Part shown: in pieces, positions 8,083 to 18,526 of the stretch
Position numbering within the stretch: position 1 is the stretch's first letter
Layout: each line of letters starts with the position of its first letter
Source: Burkholderiales bacterium
Lineage (GTDB): Bacteria; Pseudomonadota; Gammaproteobacteria; Burkholderiales; Casimicrobiaceae
Length of the DNA stretch: 52,080 nt
Direction: 5' to 3'
Assembly (NCBI GenBank): GCA_020853025.1
Contig: JADYZP010000022.1
Span: forward strand, 1 to 52,080
Made by a program: the position numbers and the translations under genes
Notes under the pieces: model-generated
Database searches by the model: none
Told to the model about the DNA's origin: nothing
The model's input: only the letters and a program-made list of their open reading frames with translations

Positions 8083-9767
8083 GTGGCGAGCAGCCCGGTG
8101 ACGGCACTCGCGCCGGCCGCGCGCAGCCGTCGCAGGACGCGGCCGATCGCGAAGATCACGATGAACACGATCGCCACGACGACCACCGAGAACGCCGCAG
8201 CGACCCCGAGCGCCAGCTCGGTCATGTTTTCGAGGATCTTGACGGTGACGAGGGTCCAGCTGAGCGACACGACGAATATCGTGGCGCTGATCGCCGTCAT
8301 CGAGCGGATGAACATCACGCCGAGTCCCGCGAAGAACGCGGGCAGAATCAGCGGCAGCGTGACGCGACGAAAGGTCGTGCTGCTAGAGGCGCCGAGGCTC
8401 TCCGACGCCTCCTCGAGGCTGCGGTCGAGCTGCTGCATCATCGCGATCGTCGTGCGAATTCCGGTCGCGCCGTAACGAAACACGTAACAGGCGATGATGA
8501 TCAGCGCGCCGCCGGCCAGCACGATCGGCGGATCGTTGAACGCGATCAGGTAGCCGATACCGACGATCGTTCCGGGCAGCGCATAGTTGACCATCGACGT
8601 GATCTCCATCGTCGTCCGGCCAACGAAGCGCTTGCGGGCGACGAGGTAGCCGAGCAGCACGCCGTAGAAGCCGCCGAGCGGCGTCGCGATCGCGGCGATG
8701 ATCAGCGTGTCGCCGAGCACGCGCAGCCCCTCGGTGAACACGACGCGATAGTGCTGCAGCGTGAACGCCTCGTTGGCGCCGAAGGCGACGACCAGCGACG
8801 CGTAGAGCAGCAGCACATACAGATAGACGATGAACAGCGTCACGGCGACGCAAAGCGACACCAGCGTCCAGCGCGCGACTGGGGTGACGCTGTCGAACGG
8901 CGCCTGCCCGGCGCCCTTGCCGGTCACCGTCACGTAGTGCCCGCGGCCGACCCAGTAGCGCTGCGCGACGAACACCAGCAGTGCCGGCACCAGCAGCATC
9001 AGCGACAACGCGGCGCCGCCGCGCAGGTCGAACAATCCGGTGATCTGCAGAAATGCCTGCGTCGGCAGCACCGGAAACTGGTTGCCGGCCAGAATCAGCG
9101 GCGTGGCGAAATCGGCAAGCGATGCGGCGAACAGCAGCAGGAACGAATTGGCAAGTCCAGGAATGCACAGCGGCAGCGTCACCGTGCGAAACACGCGCCA
9201 ACGCGACGCACCGAGCGACAGCGCCATGCCTTCGATGTTGGAATCGATGGCGGCGATCATCGGCCGCAGCGCCAGGTAGGCGATCGGGAAGTAGGTGGCC
9301 GCTTCCGCCGTCATCGTGCTGGTCATGCCGTAGACGCCAGCACCCTTGATTCCCAGCAGGTCATAGGTGATGAGACCACGCGCACCGAACGAAAAAATGT
9401 AGCCGATGGCCATCGTGAAGGGCGGCGACACGAGCGGCAACAGCACCGCAACGTCGATCAGCCGGATCAGCGTGGGCGAAAGCCGGCAACGCGTCGCGGC
9501 GAACGCGAAGATGAAGCCGAACGCGGTTCCGATTACACCGACCAGCGTTCCCAGCAGCAGGCTGTTCCAGAACGCGACGACCTGGTGGCGGTCGGTCAGC
9601 ACCGCGGCGATGCCTGTCAGCGTGAAATGCCCATCCTCGACGAACACCCGCGCCAACAGCATCGCGATCGGATAGACGATGAACAGTGCGATCAGCACCC
9701 ACAGTATTGCGATCGCGAGCGCCAGCGCGGGCTCGGCGCGCAACCGCGCGCCGACACCCGGCCGCAT
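8079..9767 (-). CDS. ABC transporter permease, two fused modules (FbpB-like)
   Basis: This inner-membrane permease of about 562 residues carries two six-helix halves in one chain, as in FbpB-type iron and related transporters. Each half has an EAA coupling loop for the ATPase: EGMALSLGASRWRVFRTVTLP in the first and EEASESLGASSSTTFRRVTLP in the second. Many hydrophobic segments are visible, such as LAIAILWVLIALFIVYP and FVVVSLSWTLV-like stretches. ATG 9767 is my start; GTG 9785 and TTG 9788 are possible and add six or seven residues. The gene sits 33 bases after the binding-protein stop and overlaps the ATPase start by four bases, so all three form one importer. Confidence 0.92.
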   Translation of the reverse strand: MRPGVGARLRAEPALALAIAILWVLIALFIVYPIAMLLARVFVEDGHFTLTGIAAVLTDRHQVVAFWNSLLLGTLVGVIGTAFGFIFAFAATRCRLSPTLIRLIDVAVLLPLVSPPFTMAIGYIFSFGARGLITYDLLGIKGAGVYGMTSTMTAEAATYFPIAYLALRPMIAAIDSNIEGMALSLGASRWRVFRTVTLPLCIPGLANSFLLLFAASLADFATPLILAGNQFPVLPTQAFLQITGLFDLRGGAALSLMLLVPALLVFVAQRYWVGRGHYVTVTGKGAGQAPFDSVTPVARWTLVSLCVAVTLFIVYLYVLLLYASLVVAFGANEAFTLQHYRVVFTEGLRVLGDTLIIAAIATPLGGFYGVLLGYLVARKRFVGRTTMEITSMVNYALPGTIVGIGYLIAFNDPPIVLAGGALIIIACYVFRYGATGIRTTIAMMQQLDRSLEEASESLGASSSTTFRRVTLPLILPAFFAGLGVMFIRSMTAISATIFVVSLSWTLVTVKILENMTELALGVAAAFSVVVVAIVFIVIFAIGRVLRRLRAAGASAVTGLLAT

Positions 9768-9800
9768 GGCCAATGCCGCAGCCACCAATCTGGCCGCGGA

Positions 9801-10838
9801 TCAGGGGTTGAGGACTTCGGCTATCCAGCGATCGACCACCTGCTTGCGGTTGGCGCCCGCGTACTTGGCATCGATCGGGAAGATCTTCGCACCCTGCAGC
9901 ACGGCGGCGAGGCTGGGTTCGACCTTCACTTCCGGGTTGGCGGGAACAAAGTTGATCTTGTACTTGGCGAAGAGACTCTGCATTTGCGCCGATGTCGCCC
10001 AGTCGATCAGCTTCTTCGCGGTATCGGGATTCTTCGCGCCCTTGATCAGCGCGATCGCTTCGGCCGACGTGCCGATGCCTTCCTTGGGAAAGCTGATCGC
10101 AACGTCATAACCCTTGGCTTTGGTGTCGAGCGCATCGACGATGAAGAAGATGCCGCCTCCAGCCTGGCCGATGCCCACCGGCAGCGTGCCGCCGCCGCCG
10201 CTCTTCGTGTAGAGCTGGACGTTCGGCCGCAACTGCTTCATGTAGGCGAAGGCCTTGTTCTCGTCGCGGCCGTTGACTTCGAGAATCGAGAAAATGCGCG
10301 TGACCGCGGTGCCGGACGTGCGCGCGTCGGCCATCTGCAGCATGTTCTTGTACACCGGGTTGAGCAGGTCCTGCCACGATGCCGGCGGGGCGAGCTTGTG
10401 TTCGGCGAGGAACTTCTTGTTGGTCATGAAGACCAGTGGATCGTCGGCGATGGCCACCCATTGACCGCTCGACTCACGGAAGCGCTCGGGCAGCTTGTCG
10501 AAAGACGGCGGCTTGTACGACTCGAAGATGCCCTGCGGAACGCCGGCGGCGAAAGTCTCGACGGGTCCGCCGAACAGGACGTCGATACGCGGATTGTTCT
10601 TTTCGGCAACCACGCGAGCAAGCGCTTCGCCCGACGAAAACCGCACGAAGTTGACCTTGACGCCGGTCGCTTTCTCGAACTCCTCGAACATCGGCCGCGC
10701 CCAGTTCTCGGGCCAGATCGAGTAGACGTTGACCTCGGCGGCCGTGGCAGCTGGCGCGCCCAGCAGAGCGAACATGCAGACTGCCAATGCGGCGGCAGCG
10801 GCGCGAAAGGCACGCAAACCGCGATCGATGAATGCCAT
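9801..10838 (-). CDS. ABC transporter periplasmic solute-binding protein (Fe(III)/phosphonate-like, extracellular family 1)
   Basis: This 345-residue binding protein opens the five-gene operon. It has a long signal peptide (basic start MAFIDRGLRAFR, hydrophobic core, cleavage near ATA-AEVNVYS). The mature protein has the family pattern VNVYSIWPENWARPMFEEFEKATG, then DVLFGGPVETF and IAVPTS-equivalent GIGTSAEAIALIKGAKNPDTAKKLIDW. It is closest in style to Fe(III) or 2-aminoethylphosphonate binding proteins. The iron-binding tyrosine pair typical of FbpA is not evident to me. A strong ribosome site, AAAGGAGA, lies before ATG 10838. The operon's last gene, deoC, hints at a phosphorylated sugar, nucleoside or phosphonate ligand, but this is inference. 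Confidence 0.92.
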   Translation of the reverse strand: MAFIDRGLRAFRAAAAALAVCMFALLGAPAATAAEVNVYSIWPENWARPMFEEFEKATGVKVNFVRFSSGEALARVVAEKNNPRIDVLFGGPVETFAAGVPQGIFESYKPPSFDKLPERFRESSGQWVAIADDPLVFMTNKKFLAEHKLAPPASWQDLLNPVYKNMLQMADARTSGTAVTRIFSILEVNGRDENKAFAYMKQLRPNVQLYTKSGGGGTLPVGIGQAGGGIFFIVDALDTKAKGYDVAISFPKEGIGTSAEAIALIKGAKNPDTAKKLIDWATSAQMQSLFAKYKINFVPANPEVKVEPSLAAVLQGAKIFPIDAKYAGANRKQVVDRWIAEVLNP

Positions 10839-10918
10839 GAAGAGTCTCCTTTGAGAATGCCCCGTTTCGCTTGCGGCGGCCCTTCGTTGGCGGGGCCGCT
10901 TGGTCGGGGAACGCCGCT

Positions 10919-10948
10919 AGTCTAATCGCTACAGCGGGTCGCCGCCAA
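10919..10948 (-). promoter_or_regulatory. Candidate promoter for the ABC/deoC operon
   Basis: Reading the minus strand, TTGGCG (10948-10943) and TAGACT (10924-10919) are separated by 18 bases and lie about 80 bases before the start codon of the binding protein. Both hexamers deviate from consensus, so this is tentative. Confidence 0.35.
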
Positions 10949-10987
10949 TCGCGGCGGTGTTCGCGAGAAGCGGTGCAGCAGCGTTAT

Positions 10988-11010
10988 AAGATGTATTCTT
11001 CGCGCATATT
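10988..11010 (+). promoter_or_regulatory. Likely NsrR operator (nitric oxide response) upstream of the hemerythrin gene
   Basis: The left half AAGATGTATTC (10988-10998) matches the NsrR half-site AAGATGYATTT at 10 of 11 positions. One base later, TCGCGCATATT (11000-11010) has the GCAT-TT core expected of the right half. The 11-1-11 spacing is that of NsrR operators. A TATAAG -10-like hexamer (10985-10990) overlaps its left edge, which fits repression. The site is 75 bases before the hemerythrin start. Confidence 0.55.
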
Positions 11011-11085
11011 ACAATCGAAGTCCCGGTCGCGGCGGCTGCCCGCAGCAACCGCTGCGCGCACCCCCCATTCGAAGAGGTGAAAACG

Positions 11086-11637
11086 ATGACGATCCCGTTT
11101 CCCGGTCACTCCGCGCCAAGCGCCGGTTTCGAGGTACCCCTCGAAATGCTCGAGGCCTGCCACCATCGAGTGCAGCATCAGTGCGAAACCTTGCTGCGCT
11201 TGCCGGCGCATCTTGCCGCGCACGGCGCAGACGCCGACGCGCGCCGCGCAGTCGTTGCGGTGATGCGTTACTTTGACACCGCGGCGCAGGACCACCACGC
11301 GGACGAGGAGACCGACCTGTTTCCGGCGCTCATCGAATCGATGGCCGGTTCGGACGCGGTGTGCCTGCGCTCGATGATCGAAGGCTTTTGCACCGAACAC
11401 CGTACGCTCGAAGCGCATTGGCGGCGCTTGCGTGCGCTGCTGTCGGCCATCGCCGAAGGCGAGCGTACGACTCTGGCCGAAGCCGACGTGACGCCGCTGA
11501 CCGAACTGTACGCGCGGCACATCGCCCGCGAGGAGGCCGAGTTGCTGCCGATGGCCGCGCGCCTTTTGGACGACGATGCGCTCGAACGGATCGGCAGCGC
11601 GATGCGCAGGCGTCGCGGCATTGACTGCGCCGACTGA
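11086..11637 (+). CDS. Hemerythrin-like (HHE) domain protein
   Basis: This is a soluble 183-residue four-helix-bundle protein expected to hold a non-heme diiron site. Candidate ligands are spread as in the family: His in EACHHRVQHQCE, the DHHADEETDLFP motif, EHRTLEAHW, and the final ARHIAREEAELLPMA. Proteins of this type (YtfE, NorA, DnrN) sense or detoxify nitric oxide or repair iron-sulfur clusters. The N-terminal ScdA domain of YtfE is absent here. ATG 11086 is chosen because GAAGAGG lies directly upstream; GTG 11077 overlaps that site. A likely NsrR operator precedes the gene, which supports a nitrosative-stress role. It appears to be monocistronic, 165 bases before the bkd operon. Confidence 0.88.
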   Translation: MTIPFPGHSAPSAGFEVPLEMLEACHHRVQHQCETLLRLPAHLAAHGADADARRAVVAVMRYFDTAAQDHHADEETDLFPALIESMAGSDAVCLRSMIEGFCTEHRTLEAHWRRLRALLSAIAEGERTTLAEADVTPLTELYARHIAREEAELLPMAARLLDDDALERIGSAMRRRRGIDCAD

Positions 11638-11730
11638 GCCAGACGATACAGCTCGTCGACGGCGATGGTTTCCGTTCCGCGAATTCGGCGCTATCCTCTA
11701 CCGCACCCGCGCCCTGTTCGTCGCTGATGA

Positions 11731-13035
<1,305 letters not shown>

Positions 13036-13037
13036 CG

Positions 13038-14054
13038 ATGGCCTCGATGACGATGATCCAGGCGATCCGTTCGGCGCTCGACGTGATGCTCGAACGCGAC
13101 GACAACGTGGTGATTTTCGGCCAGGATGTCGGCTTTTTCGGCGGCGTGTTCCGCTGCACCGACGGCTTGCAGAAGAAGTACGGGACTTCACGCGTCTTCG
13201 ACACGCCGATTGCCGAGGGCGGCATCGTCGGCGTCGCGGTCGGCATGGCGGCCTACGGCCTGCGCCCGGTTGCCGAAATCCAGTTCGCCGACTATTTCTA
13301 TCCGGCGTATGACCAGCTGGTGTCCGAGGCGGCGCGCGTGCGCTACCGCTCGGCCGGCGACTTCACGGCGCCGATCACCGTCCGCATGCCATGCGGCGGC
13401 GGCATCTACGGCGGGCAGACGCACAGCCAGAGCCCGGAGGCGCTGCTGACGCACGTCTGCGGGCTGCGCACGGTGATGCCGTCGAATCCCTACGACGCCA
13501 AGGGCCTGCTGATCGCCTCGATCGAATGCGACGACCCGGTGATCTTTCTCGAGCCCAAGCGCATCTACAACGGTCCCTTCGACGGACATCACGACAAGCC
13601 GGTCGTGCCGTGGACCGGCGTGCCGCAGTCCGAGGTGCCCGACGGTCACTACACGGTGCCGCTCGAGTCGGCTGCCATCTTTCGGCCGGGGACGGCGCTG
13701 ACGGTCCTCACCTACGGCACGATGGTCTGGGTGGCCGAAGCGGCGGTGCGCGAGACCGGCATCGACGCGGAAATCATCGACTTGCGCAGTCTGTGGCCGA
13801 TGGATCTCGACACCGTCGTCGATTCCGTCACGAAAACAGGCCGCTGCGTGATCGTCCACGAAGCGACGCGCACCAGCGGCTTCGGTGCGGAATTGACGGC
13901 GCTGGTGCAGGAGCATTGCTTCTTCCATCTGGAGGCGCCGATCGAGCGCGTCACCGGGTGGGACACGCCGTATCCGCACGCGCAGGAGTGGGCGTATTTT
14001 CCCGGCCCCGAACGCGTCGGCGCAGCGTTGCGTCGCGTGATGGAGACGGCATGA
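13038..14054 (+). CDS. bkdA2: Branched-chain 2-oxoacid dehydrogenase E1 beta subunit
   Basis: E1 beta completes the alpha2-beta2 E1 enzyme. The 338-residue chain has the expected TMIQAIRSALDVMLERDDNV opening, the GQDVGFFGGVFRCTDGL segment, EIQFADYFYPAYDQ, and the K+-binding and pairing region MPCGGGIYGGQTHSQSPE. The C-terminal domain carries VIDLRSLWP-like IIDLRSLWPMDLDT and the ending WDTPYPHAQEWAYFPGP. The open frame runs further upstream inside bkdA1, but ATG 13038 matches the family start and follows the bkdA1 stop by two bases. The sequence is close to Pseudomonas BkdA2 throughout, so specificity for branched-chain oxoacids rather than pyruvate is well supported. Confidence 0.95.
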   Translation: MASMTMIQAIRSALDVMLERDDNVVIFGQDVGFFGGVFRCTDGLQKKYGTSRVFDTPIAEGGIVGVAVGMAAYGLRPVAEIQFADYFYPAYDQLVSEAARVRYRSAGDFTAPITVRMPCGGGIYGGQTHSQSPEALLTHVCGLRTVMPSNPYDAKGLLIASIECDDPVIFLEPKRIYNGPFDGHHDKPVVPWTGVPQSEVPDGHYTVPLESAAIFRPGTALTVLTYGTMVWVAEAAVRETGIDAEIIDLRSLWPMDLDTVVDSVTKTGRCVIVHEATRTSGFGAELTALVQEHCFFHLEAPIERVTGWDTPYPHAQEWAYFPGPERVGAALRRVMETA

Positions 14055-14082
14055 ACAATTCTTCTCGCCATGAAGAACTGAC

Positions 14083-15330
14083 GTGAGTATTCACGTAGTG
14101 AAGGTGCCGGACATCGGCGAAGGCATCGCCGAGGTTGAGCTCGTCCTCTGGCATGTGCAGGAGGGTGACGCAATCCGGGCGGATCAGGCGCTCGCCGACC
14201 TGATGACGGACAAGGCGACCGTGGAAGTGCCGTCGCCGGTGGCGGGCCGCGTGTTGGCACTGGGGGGGGCGCCCGGCGACAAACTTGCCGTCGGAAGCGA
14301 ATTGATCCGGCTCGAAGTCGAAGCCACGGACGCCTCCTATTCCGGCAATGCCGCCGCCTCCCGCGCTGCGCCCAAGACCCCATCGGCCACTGCAGCCGAA
14401 AATATCGACGACGAGCCGCATGCGTCCGAGGCGACGGTCGCCGCGGCCACACCGACGTCGATAGGCAAGCCGCTGGCGTCGCCGTCCGTTCGTCGCCATG
14501 CGCGCGAACTCGCGATCGATCTCGCGCGCGTACCCGGGACTGGCCCCGATGGGCGCATCGTCCATGATGACGTCGTGCGCTACGCGACTGGCAGTGCTGA
14601 AAACTCTTCGTCCACCGAACGCTACGCGAAGCGCAGCGGCCTGCATCCGGTGCCGGTGATCGGACTGCGCCGGCAGATCGCGCTGCGCATGCGCGACGCG
14701 CTGCGCATCCCGCATTTCACTTATGTCGAGGAAGTCGACGTCACCGAGCTCGAAGTGCTGCGCGCGCGCCTCAACGACGGGCGCGACAGGCAGCGCGGGC
14801 ACCTGACGGTGCTGCCGCTGCTGATGCGCGCCATCGTGCTTGCGGTGCGGGATTTCCCGCAGATGAACGCGCGCTTCGACGACGACAAGGGCATCGTGAC
14901 GCGCTACGCCGGCGTGCATATCGGTGTCGCGACGCAGACCGAAAGCGGGCTCATGGTACCGGTGGTGCGCCATGCCGAGGCGCGCGATCCATGGTCCAGT
15001 GCCGCCGAGGTGGCGCGGCTGGCGGAAGCAGCGCGCACAGGCAGGGCGACGCGCGACGAACTATCGGGCTCGACCATCACCATCACCAGCCTGGGGCCGC
15101 TCGGCGGCATCGTCACCACACCGGTGATCAATCCGCCGGAAGTGGCGATCGTCGGTGTCAACCGGATCGTCGAACGGCCCGTCATTCGCGCCGGCGCCAT
15201 CGTGCCACGAGCGATGATGAACCTGTCGTCGTCATTCGACCATCGCGTCGTCGACGGCCAGCAGGCCGCGCAATTCGTGCAGGCGCTGCGCCGCACGCTC
15301 GAATGCCCGGCACTGTTGTTCGTCGATTAG
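14083..15330 (+). CDS. bkdB: Branched-chain 2-oxoacid dehydrogenase E2, lipoamide acyltransferase
   Basis: E2 forms the core of the complex and moves the acyl group from E1 to CoA on a swinging lipoyl arm. The 415 residues show an N-terminal lipoyl domain (MTDKATVEVPSP, lipoylated Lys44), an Ala/Thr-rich linker, the E3-binding domain near residues 131-167 (ASPSVRRHARELAIDLARV, then GTGPDGRI), and the catalytic domain ending with SFDHRVVDG, whose His is catalytic. There is a single lipoyl domain. The start is GTG 14083, after TGAAGAAC, 28 bases from bkdA2. The E3 gene that usually follows (lpdV) is missing: the next gene runs convergently. E3 must come from elsewhere. Confidence 0.95.
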   Translation: MSIHVVKVPDIGEGIAEVELVLWHVQEGDAIRADQALADLMTDKATVEVPSPVAGRVLALGGAPGDKLAVGSELIRLEVEATDASYSGNAAASRAAPKTPSATAAENIDDEPHASEATVAAATPTSIGKPLASPSVRRHARELAIDLARVPGTGPDGRIVHDDVVRYATGSAENSSSTERYAKRSGLHPVPVIGLRRQIALRMRDALRIPHFTYVEEVDVTELEVLRARLNDGRDRQRGHLTVLPLLMRAIVLAVRDFPQMNARFDDDKGIVTRYAGVHIGVATQTESGLMVPVVRHAEARDPWSSAAEVARLAEAARTGRATRDELSGSTITITSLGPLGGIVTTPVINPPEVAIVGVNRIVERPVIRAGAIVPRAMMNLSSSFDHRVVDGQQAAQFVQALRRTLECPALLFVD

Positions 15331-15402
15331 CGGCAACCTGTCCTTGTGCTGTCGGCCGGCAGCGCAAAGGGCATCTGATCGGTCAGTCGTCGGCCATCGA
15401 CG

Positions 15403-17427
15403 CTAACCGGATGCGGTGTTCACGGCGACCGTGTGCTCGATGAGCGGCGTGCTGACGAGCTCCGGCGCCGGCGGCAATCCCGTGACGTCGAGGATCTCCT
15501 GCTCCGACAGCGTCTCGCGAGTCAGCAGCGACTGCGCCAGCGCGTCGAGCGACTTGCGATGCCCGACCAGCAGCGATTTCGCCTCCTCGTGGCACTCGTT
15601 GATGATGCGCTGCACTTCGACGTCGACCAGCCGCGCCGTCTCGTCGCTGACCAGCTTGTCGCTGGCAAAGACTCCGGCACCGCCGAGGTAGGGGTTCTGC
15701 CGGGGTGCGACCTGCACCAAACCGACGGCGTCGCTCATGCCCCAGCGCGCGACCATGTTGCGGGCGAGCGTCGTCGCCTGCTCGATGTCGCTCTCGGCGC
15801 CGGTCGTGCGCGTGCCGTACACCACCTCCTCTGCGGCGCGACCACCGAGCATGCCGATGATCTTCGCCCGCAGGTAGGCCTCGGGATAGTGATAGCGGTC
15901 GGTCTGCGGCCGCTGGTAGGTCACGCCGAGCGCCTGCCCGCGCGGAACGATGGTCACCCGATGCACCGGGTCGGCGCCGGGCACGACGAGACCGAGGATA
16001 GCGTGGCCACTCTCGTGATAGGCGATGCGCTCGCGGTCCTCGCGCGTCAGCAGCAGCGGACGCTCCGGCCCGAGCACGATCTTCTCGAGCGAATCGAGGA
16101 AGTCCTTGTGCAGTACCTCGTCGCGCTCGAGGCGTGCAGCGAGAAGCGCGGCCTCGTTGACCAGATTCCTGAGGTCGGCGCCGGAAAATCCCGGCGTCGC
16201 CGAGGCGATGTCCGCCAGCGACACGTCGCGAGCAAGGGGAACCTTGCGCGTGTGCACCTTGAGGATGGCCTCGCGGCCCACCCTGTCGGGCAGGTTGACC
16301 ACGACCCGGCGGTCGAAGCGCCCCGGCCGCAGCAGCGCGCGGTCGAGTACGTCGGGCTGGTTGGTGGCGGCGAGCACGATGATGCCCTCGCGTCCGGTGA
16401 AGCCGTCCATCTCGGTCAGGATCTGCTGCAGCGTCTGCTCCTGCTCGCTGGCGCCGCCGATCGCGATCTGCCCGCGTGCACGGCCGATGGCGTCGATCTC
16501 GTCGAGGAAGATGATCGCCGGCGCGCTTTCGCGCGCCTGCTTGAACAGGTCGCGCACGCGGGCTGCGCCGACACCTACGATCATCTCGACGAACTCGGCG
16601 GCGCTCATCGAGAAGAAGGGCACGCCCGCCTCTCCGGCCACGGCGCGGGCGAGCAGCGTCTTGCCGGTACCAGGAGCACCGATCAGGAGCACCCCCTTTG
16701 GCGAAGTGCCGCCGAGACGCGTGTACTTCTCCGGAGATTTCAGGAACTGGACGATCTCGATGAGCTCGTTTTCCGCCTCGTCGATGCCGGCAACGTCGTC
16801 GAAGGTGACGTGTCTGTCCGCGTCGATGTCGTAGCGGCGCGCACGGCTGCGCCCGATGCCCATGATGCCGCCGAGCCCCATGCCCCCGCCTTCGCGCGTT
16901 GCGCGCCGGTACAGCCACACGTAGAAAGCTATGATGATGATTGCCGGACCAAAGCCGTAAAGCAGGGTCATGAGCAGACCGTTGTCGCGAATGGGTACGG
17001 CGCTGATCTCCACCCCATGCTGGATCAGGAATGCCTCCAGCCCCGGATCGACGAATGCCGGCAACTCGGTCGTGAACGTGTCCGCGCTGCGCGGCGCGGG
17101 CGGTGACATGAGGCCCGGTCGCTCCGCGGCCTTGATTTCCGCGGCGCTCCTGTCCTCGGGCGGCCAGGTAATGGCGGCCTTGAGGCGCCCTTCGATGCTG
17201 GTCCCCCGGCTGTAGATCGACGCGACGTTACCGTTGGCGGCCTGCTCCTTGAAGGTCGTATACGGTATCGTCAGCGGTTCACCAGGCCCCGGAAACAACG
17301 AGCGCACGATGAAGTAGTTGACGAGCAGGATGATGGCGAAGACGATCCACGATCTGCGCGGCGGCAGCCGCGGCTCGGGCGAGGTTTTCGCCTTGTCTAC
17401 AGGCGCCTGCGGATTGCTGTCAGCCAT
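15403..17427 (-). CDS. FtsH-like membrane-anchored ATP-dependent zinc metalloprotease (accessory paralogue)
   Basis: FtsH proteins unfold and degrade membrane and regulatory proteins as hexamers in the inner membrane. The 674-residue chain has TM1 (about 27-44), a periplasmic FtsH-ext domain (from [12 protein letters not shown]), TM2 (about 151-173), the AAA module and a peptidase domain. Walker A is GAPGTGKT (250-257), Walker B IIFLDEID (305-312), and the second region of homology includes [19 protein letters not shown]. Zinc site HESGH (471-475) replaces the usual HEAGH. The pore motif reads [15 protein letters not shown], with Ile where housekeeping FtsH has Phe. It stands alone, not beside rlmE/folP, and is convergent with bkdB, which points to a paralogue rather than the main FtsH. 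Confidence 0.92.
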   Translation of the reverse strand: MADSNPQAPVDKAKTSPEPRLPPRRSWIVFAIILLVNYFIVRSLFPGPGEPLTIPYTTFKEQAANGNVASIYSRGTSIEGRLKAAITWPPEDRSAAEIKAAERPGLMSPPAPRSADTFTTELPAFVDPGLEAFLIQHGVEISAVPIRDNGLLMTLLYGFGPAIIIIAFYVWLYRRATREGGGMGLGGIMGIGRSRARRYDIDADRHVTFDDVAGIDEAENELIEIVQFLKSPEKYTRLGGTSPKGVLLIGAPGTGKTLLARAVAGEAGVPFFSMSAAEFVEMIVGVGAARVRDLFKQARESAPAIIFLDEIDAIGRARGQIAIGGASEQEQTLQQILTEMDGFTGREGIIVLAATNQPDVLDRALLRPGRFDRRVVVNLPDRVGREAILKVHTRKVPLARDVSLADIASATPGFSGADLRNLVNEAALLAARLERDEVLHKDFLDSLEKIVLGPERPLLLTREDRERIAYHESGHAILGLVVPGADPVHRVTIVPRGQALGVTYQRPQTDRYHYPEAYLRAKIIGMLGGRAAEEVVYGTRTTGAESDIEQATTLARNMVARWGMSDAVGLVQVAPRQNPYLGGAGVFASDKLVSDETARLVDVEVQRIINECHEEAKSLLVGHRKSLDALAQSLLTRETLSEQEILDVTGLPPAPELVSTPLIEHTVAVNTASG

Positions 17428-17647
17428 GTAGCCATCTTTCGCGGTCGTGGCGCAAGTAATACCACAATTCGCGGTATCGACCGCGATTGCGCATCGCGCA
17501 TGGCAACACCCGCATCAGGAAAAGGCCGATCCCCCGGATGCGGCGCGACGAAGAACTGCCACGGATTGACGCGACACGAGCCCCGCCCGCATTATCGCGG
17601 CCACGGCAGGAATTGAAACTCACCTTGCTCTCACCGGCAACGATCGA

Positions 17648-18526
17648 ATGACCCACAATCCCCTGGTCTGGCTGGGCCTGGGCGGCGTCGCGCCCGACGA
17701 CAATGCCGTCGCACACGATTGGCAGCGGCGCCTGCACTGGATCATGGTGGCCATCGCACTGATGTCGGTGCCGGCCTACCTGCTCGCCACCGCCGACCTG
17801 GGTCTCGTCTGGCAGCGGATTTCTTCGTTTCTCGACGTGGTCATCCTCGTTGGCTTCTTCGCCGAGTTGGTGTGGATGATGCGTGTGTCGAGCTTTCCGG
17901 CTCGCTACCTGTTCGAGAACTGGTTGAACGTGGTGATCATCCTCGGTGCGGCCGCCGCGGCGCTCGGCGCGGCAACCGACTGGATCGCCATCGTCCGCGC
18001 GATGCGCGCGGCAGTCGCCGTGCTGGTCGTCGTCCGCACCACCGCGGAAATGCGCTTCCTGTTCACGCGGCGCGGCGCGCCGATGCTGATCGGCGTCGCA
18101 TTCCTGACCATTCTCACGCTCGGCGCGCTGTTCTACTGGCTCGATCCGGGCATCAAGTCGTTCTGGGAAGGCCTGTGGCTCGCCTTCATCACGGGGGCGA
18201 CGGTCGGCTACGGCGATATCGTTCCGACGACTGGCGCCACGCGCTTGCTGGCCGCCTTGACGGTGCTGATCGGCGTCGCATTCATGACGCTATTCACCGC
18301 CAACGTCGTGACATTCTTCATCGGCGGGGAGGAAACGCGCAACCGTGAAAGCCTGCAGCGCGACGTCGTCGCCTTGCGCGGTGAGATCGAACTGCTTCTC
18401 GACGCCGAGGAGTTGCGCCTCACGCTCGAACTGCACAAGGAGATCCGCGATCTGCGGCAGGAACTTGCCGCATTGCGCGCGGAGATCCGTTCGCTCTCGC
18501 CGCCGCCGAAAGACCTCGACGCCTGA
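17648..18526 (+). CDS. Potassium channel of the voltage-gated-like superfamily with C-terminal coiled coil
   Basis: This 292-residue inner-membrane protein has six hydrophobic segments, with the K+ selectivity filter TVGYGD at residues 185-190 between the last two. A pore helix precedes it (FWEGLWLAFITGA). The S4-like segment (IVRAMRAAVAVLVVVRTTAEMRF) has only a few arginines, so strong voltage dependence is doubtful. After S6 the tail from about residue 228 is charged and heptad-like (VVALRGEIELLLDAEELRL, then KEIRDLRQELAALRAEIRSL), predicted to form a coiled coil that holds the tetramer. The ATG at 17648 has no strong ribosome site. It is divergent from the FtsH-like gene, with 220 bases between them. 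Confidence 0.9.
   Translation: MTHNPLVWLGLGGVAPDDNAVAHDWQRRLHWIMVAIALMSVPAYLLATADLGLVWQRISSFLDVVILVGFFAELVWMMRVSSFPARYLFENWLNVVIILGAAAAALGAATDWIAIVRAMRAAVAVLVVVRTTAEMRFLFTRRGAPMLIGVAFLTILTLGALFYWLDPGIKSFWEGLWLAFITGATVGYGDIVPTTGATRLLAALTVLIGVAFMTLFTANVVTFFIGGEETRNRESLQRDVVALRGEIELLLDAEELRLTLELHKEIRDLRQELAALRAEIRSLSPPPKDLDA

Noticed and set aside
8067..10925. A 952-codon open frame on the plus strand
   Set aside because: It is antisense to the ABC permease and binding-protein genes. The product is Arg/Asp/Gln/His-rich and low-complexity with no domain, as expected from GC-rich antisense frames.
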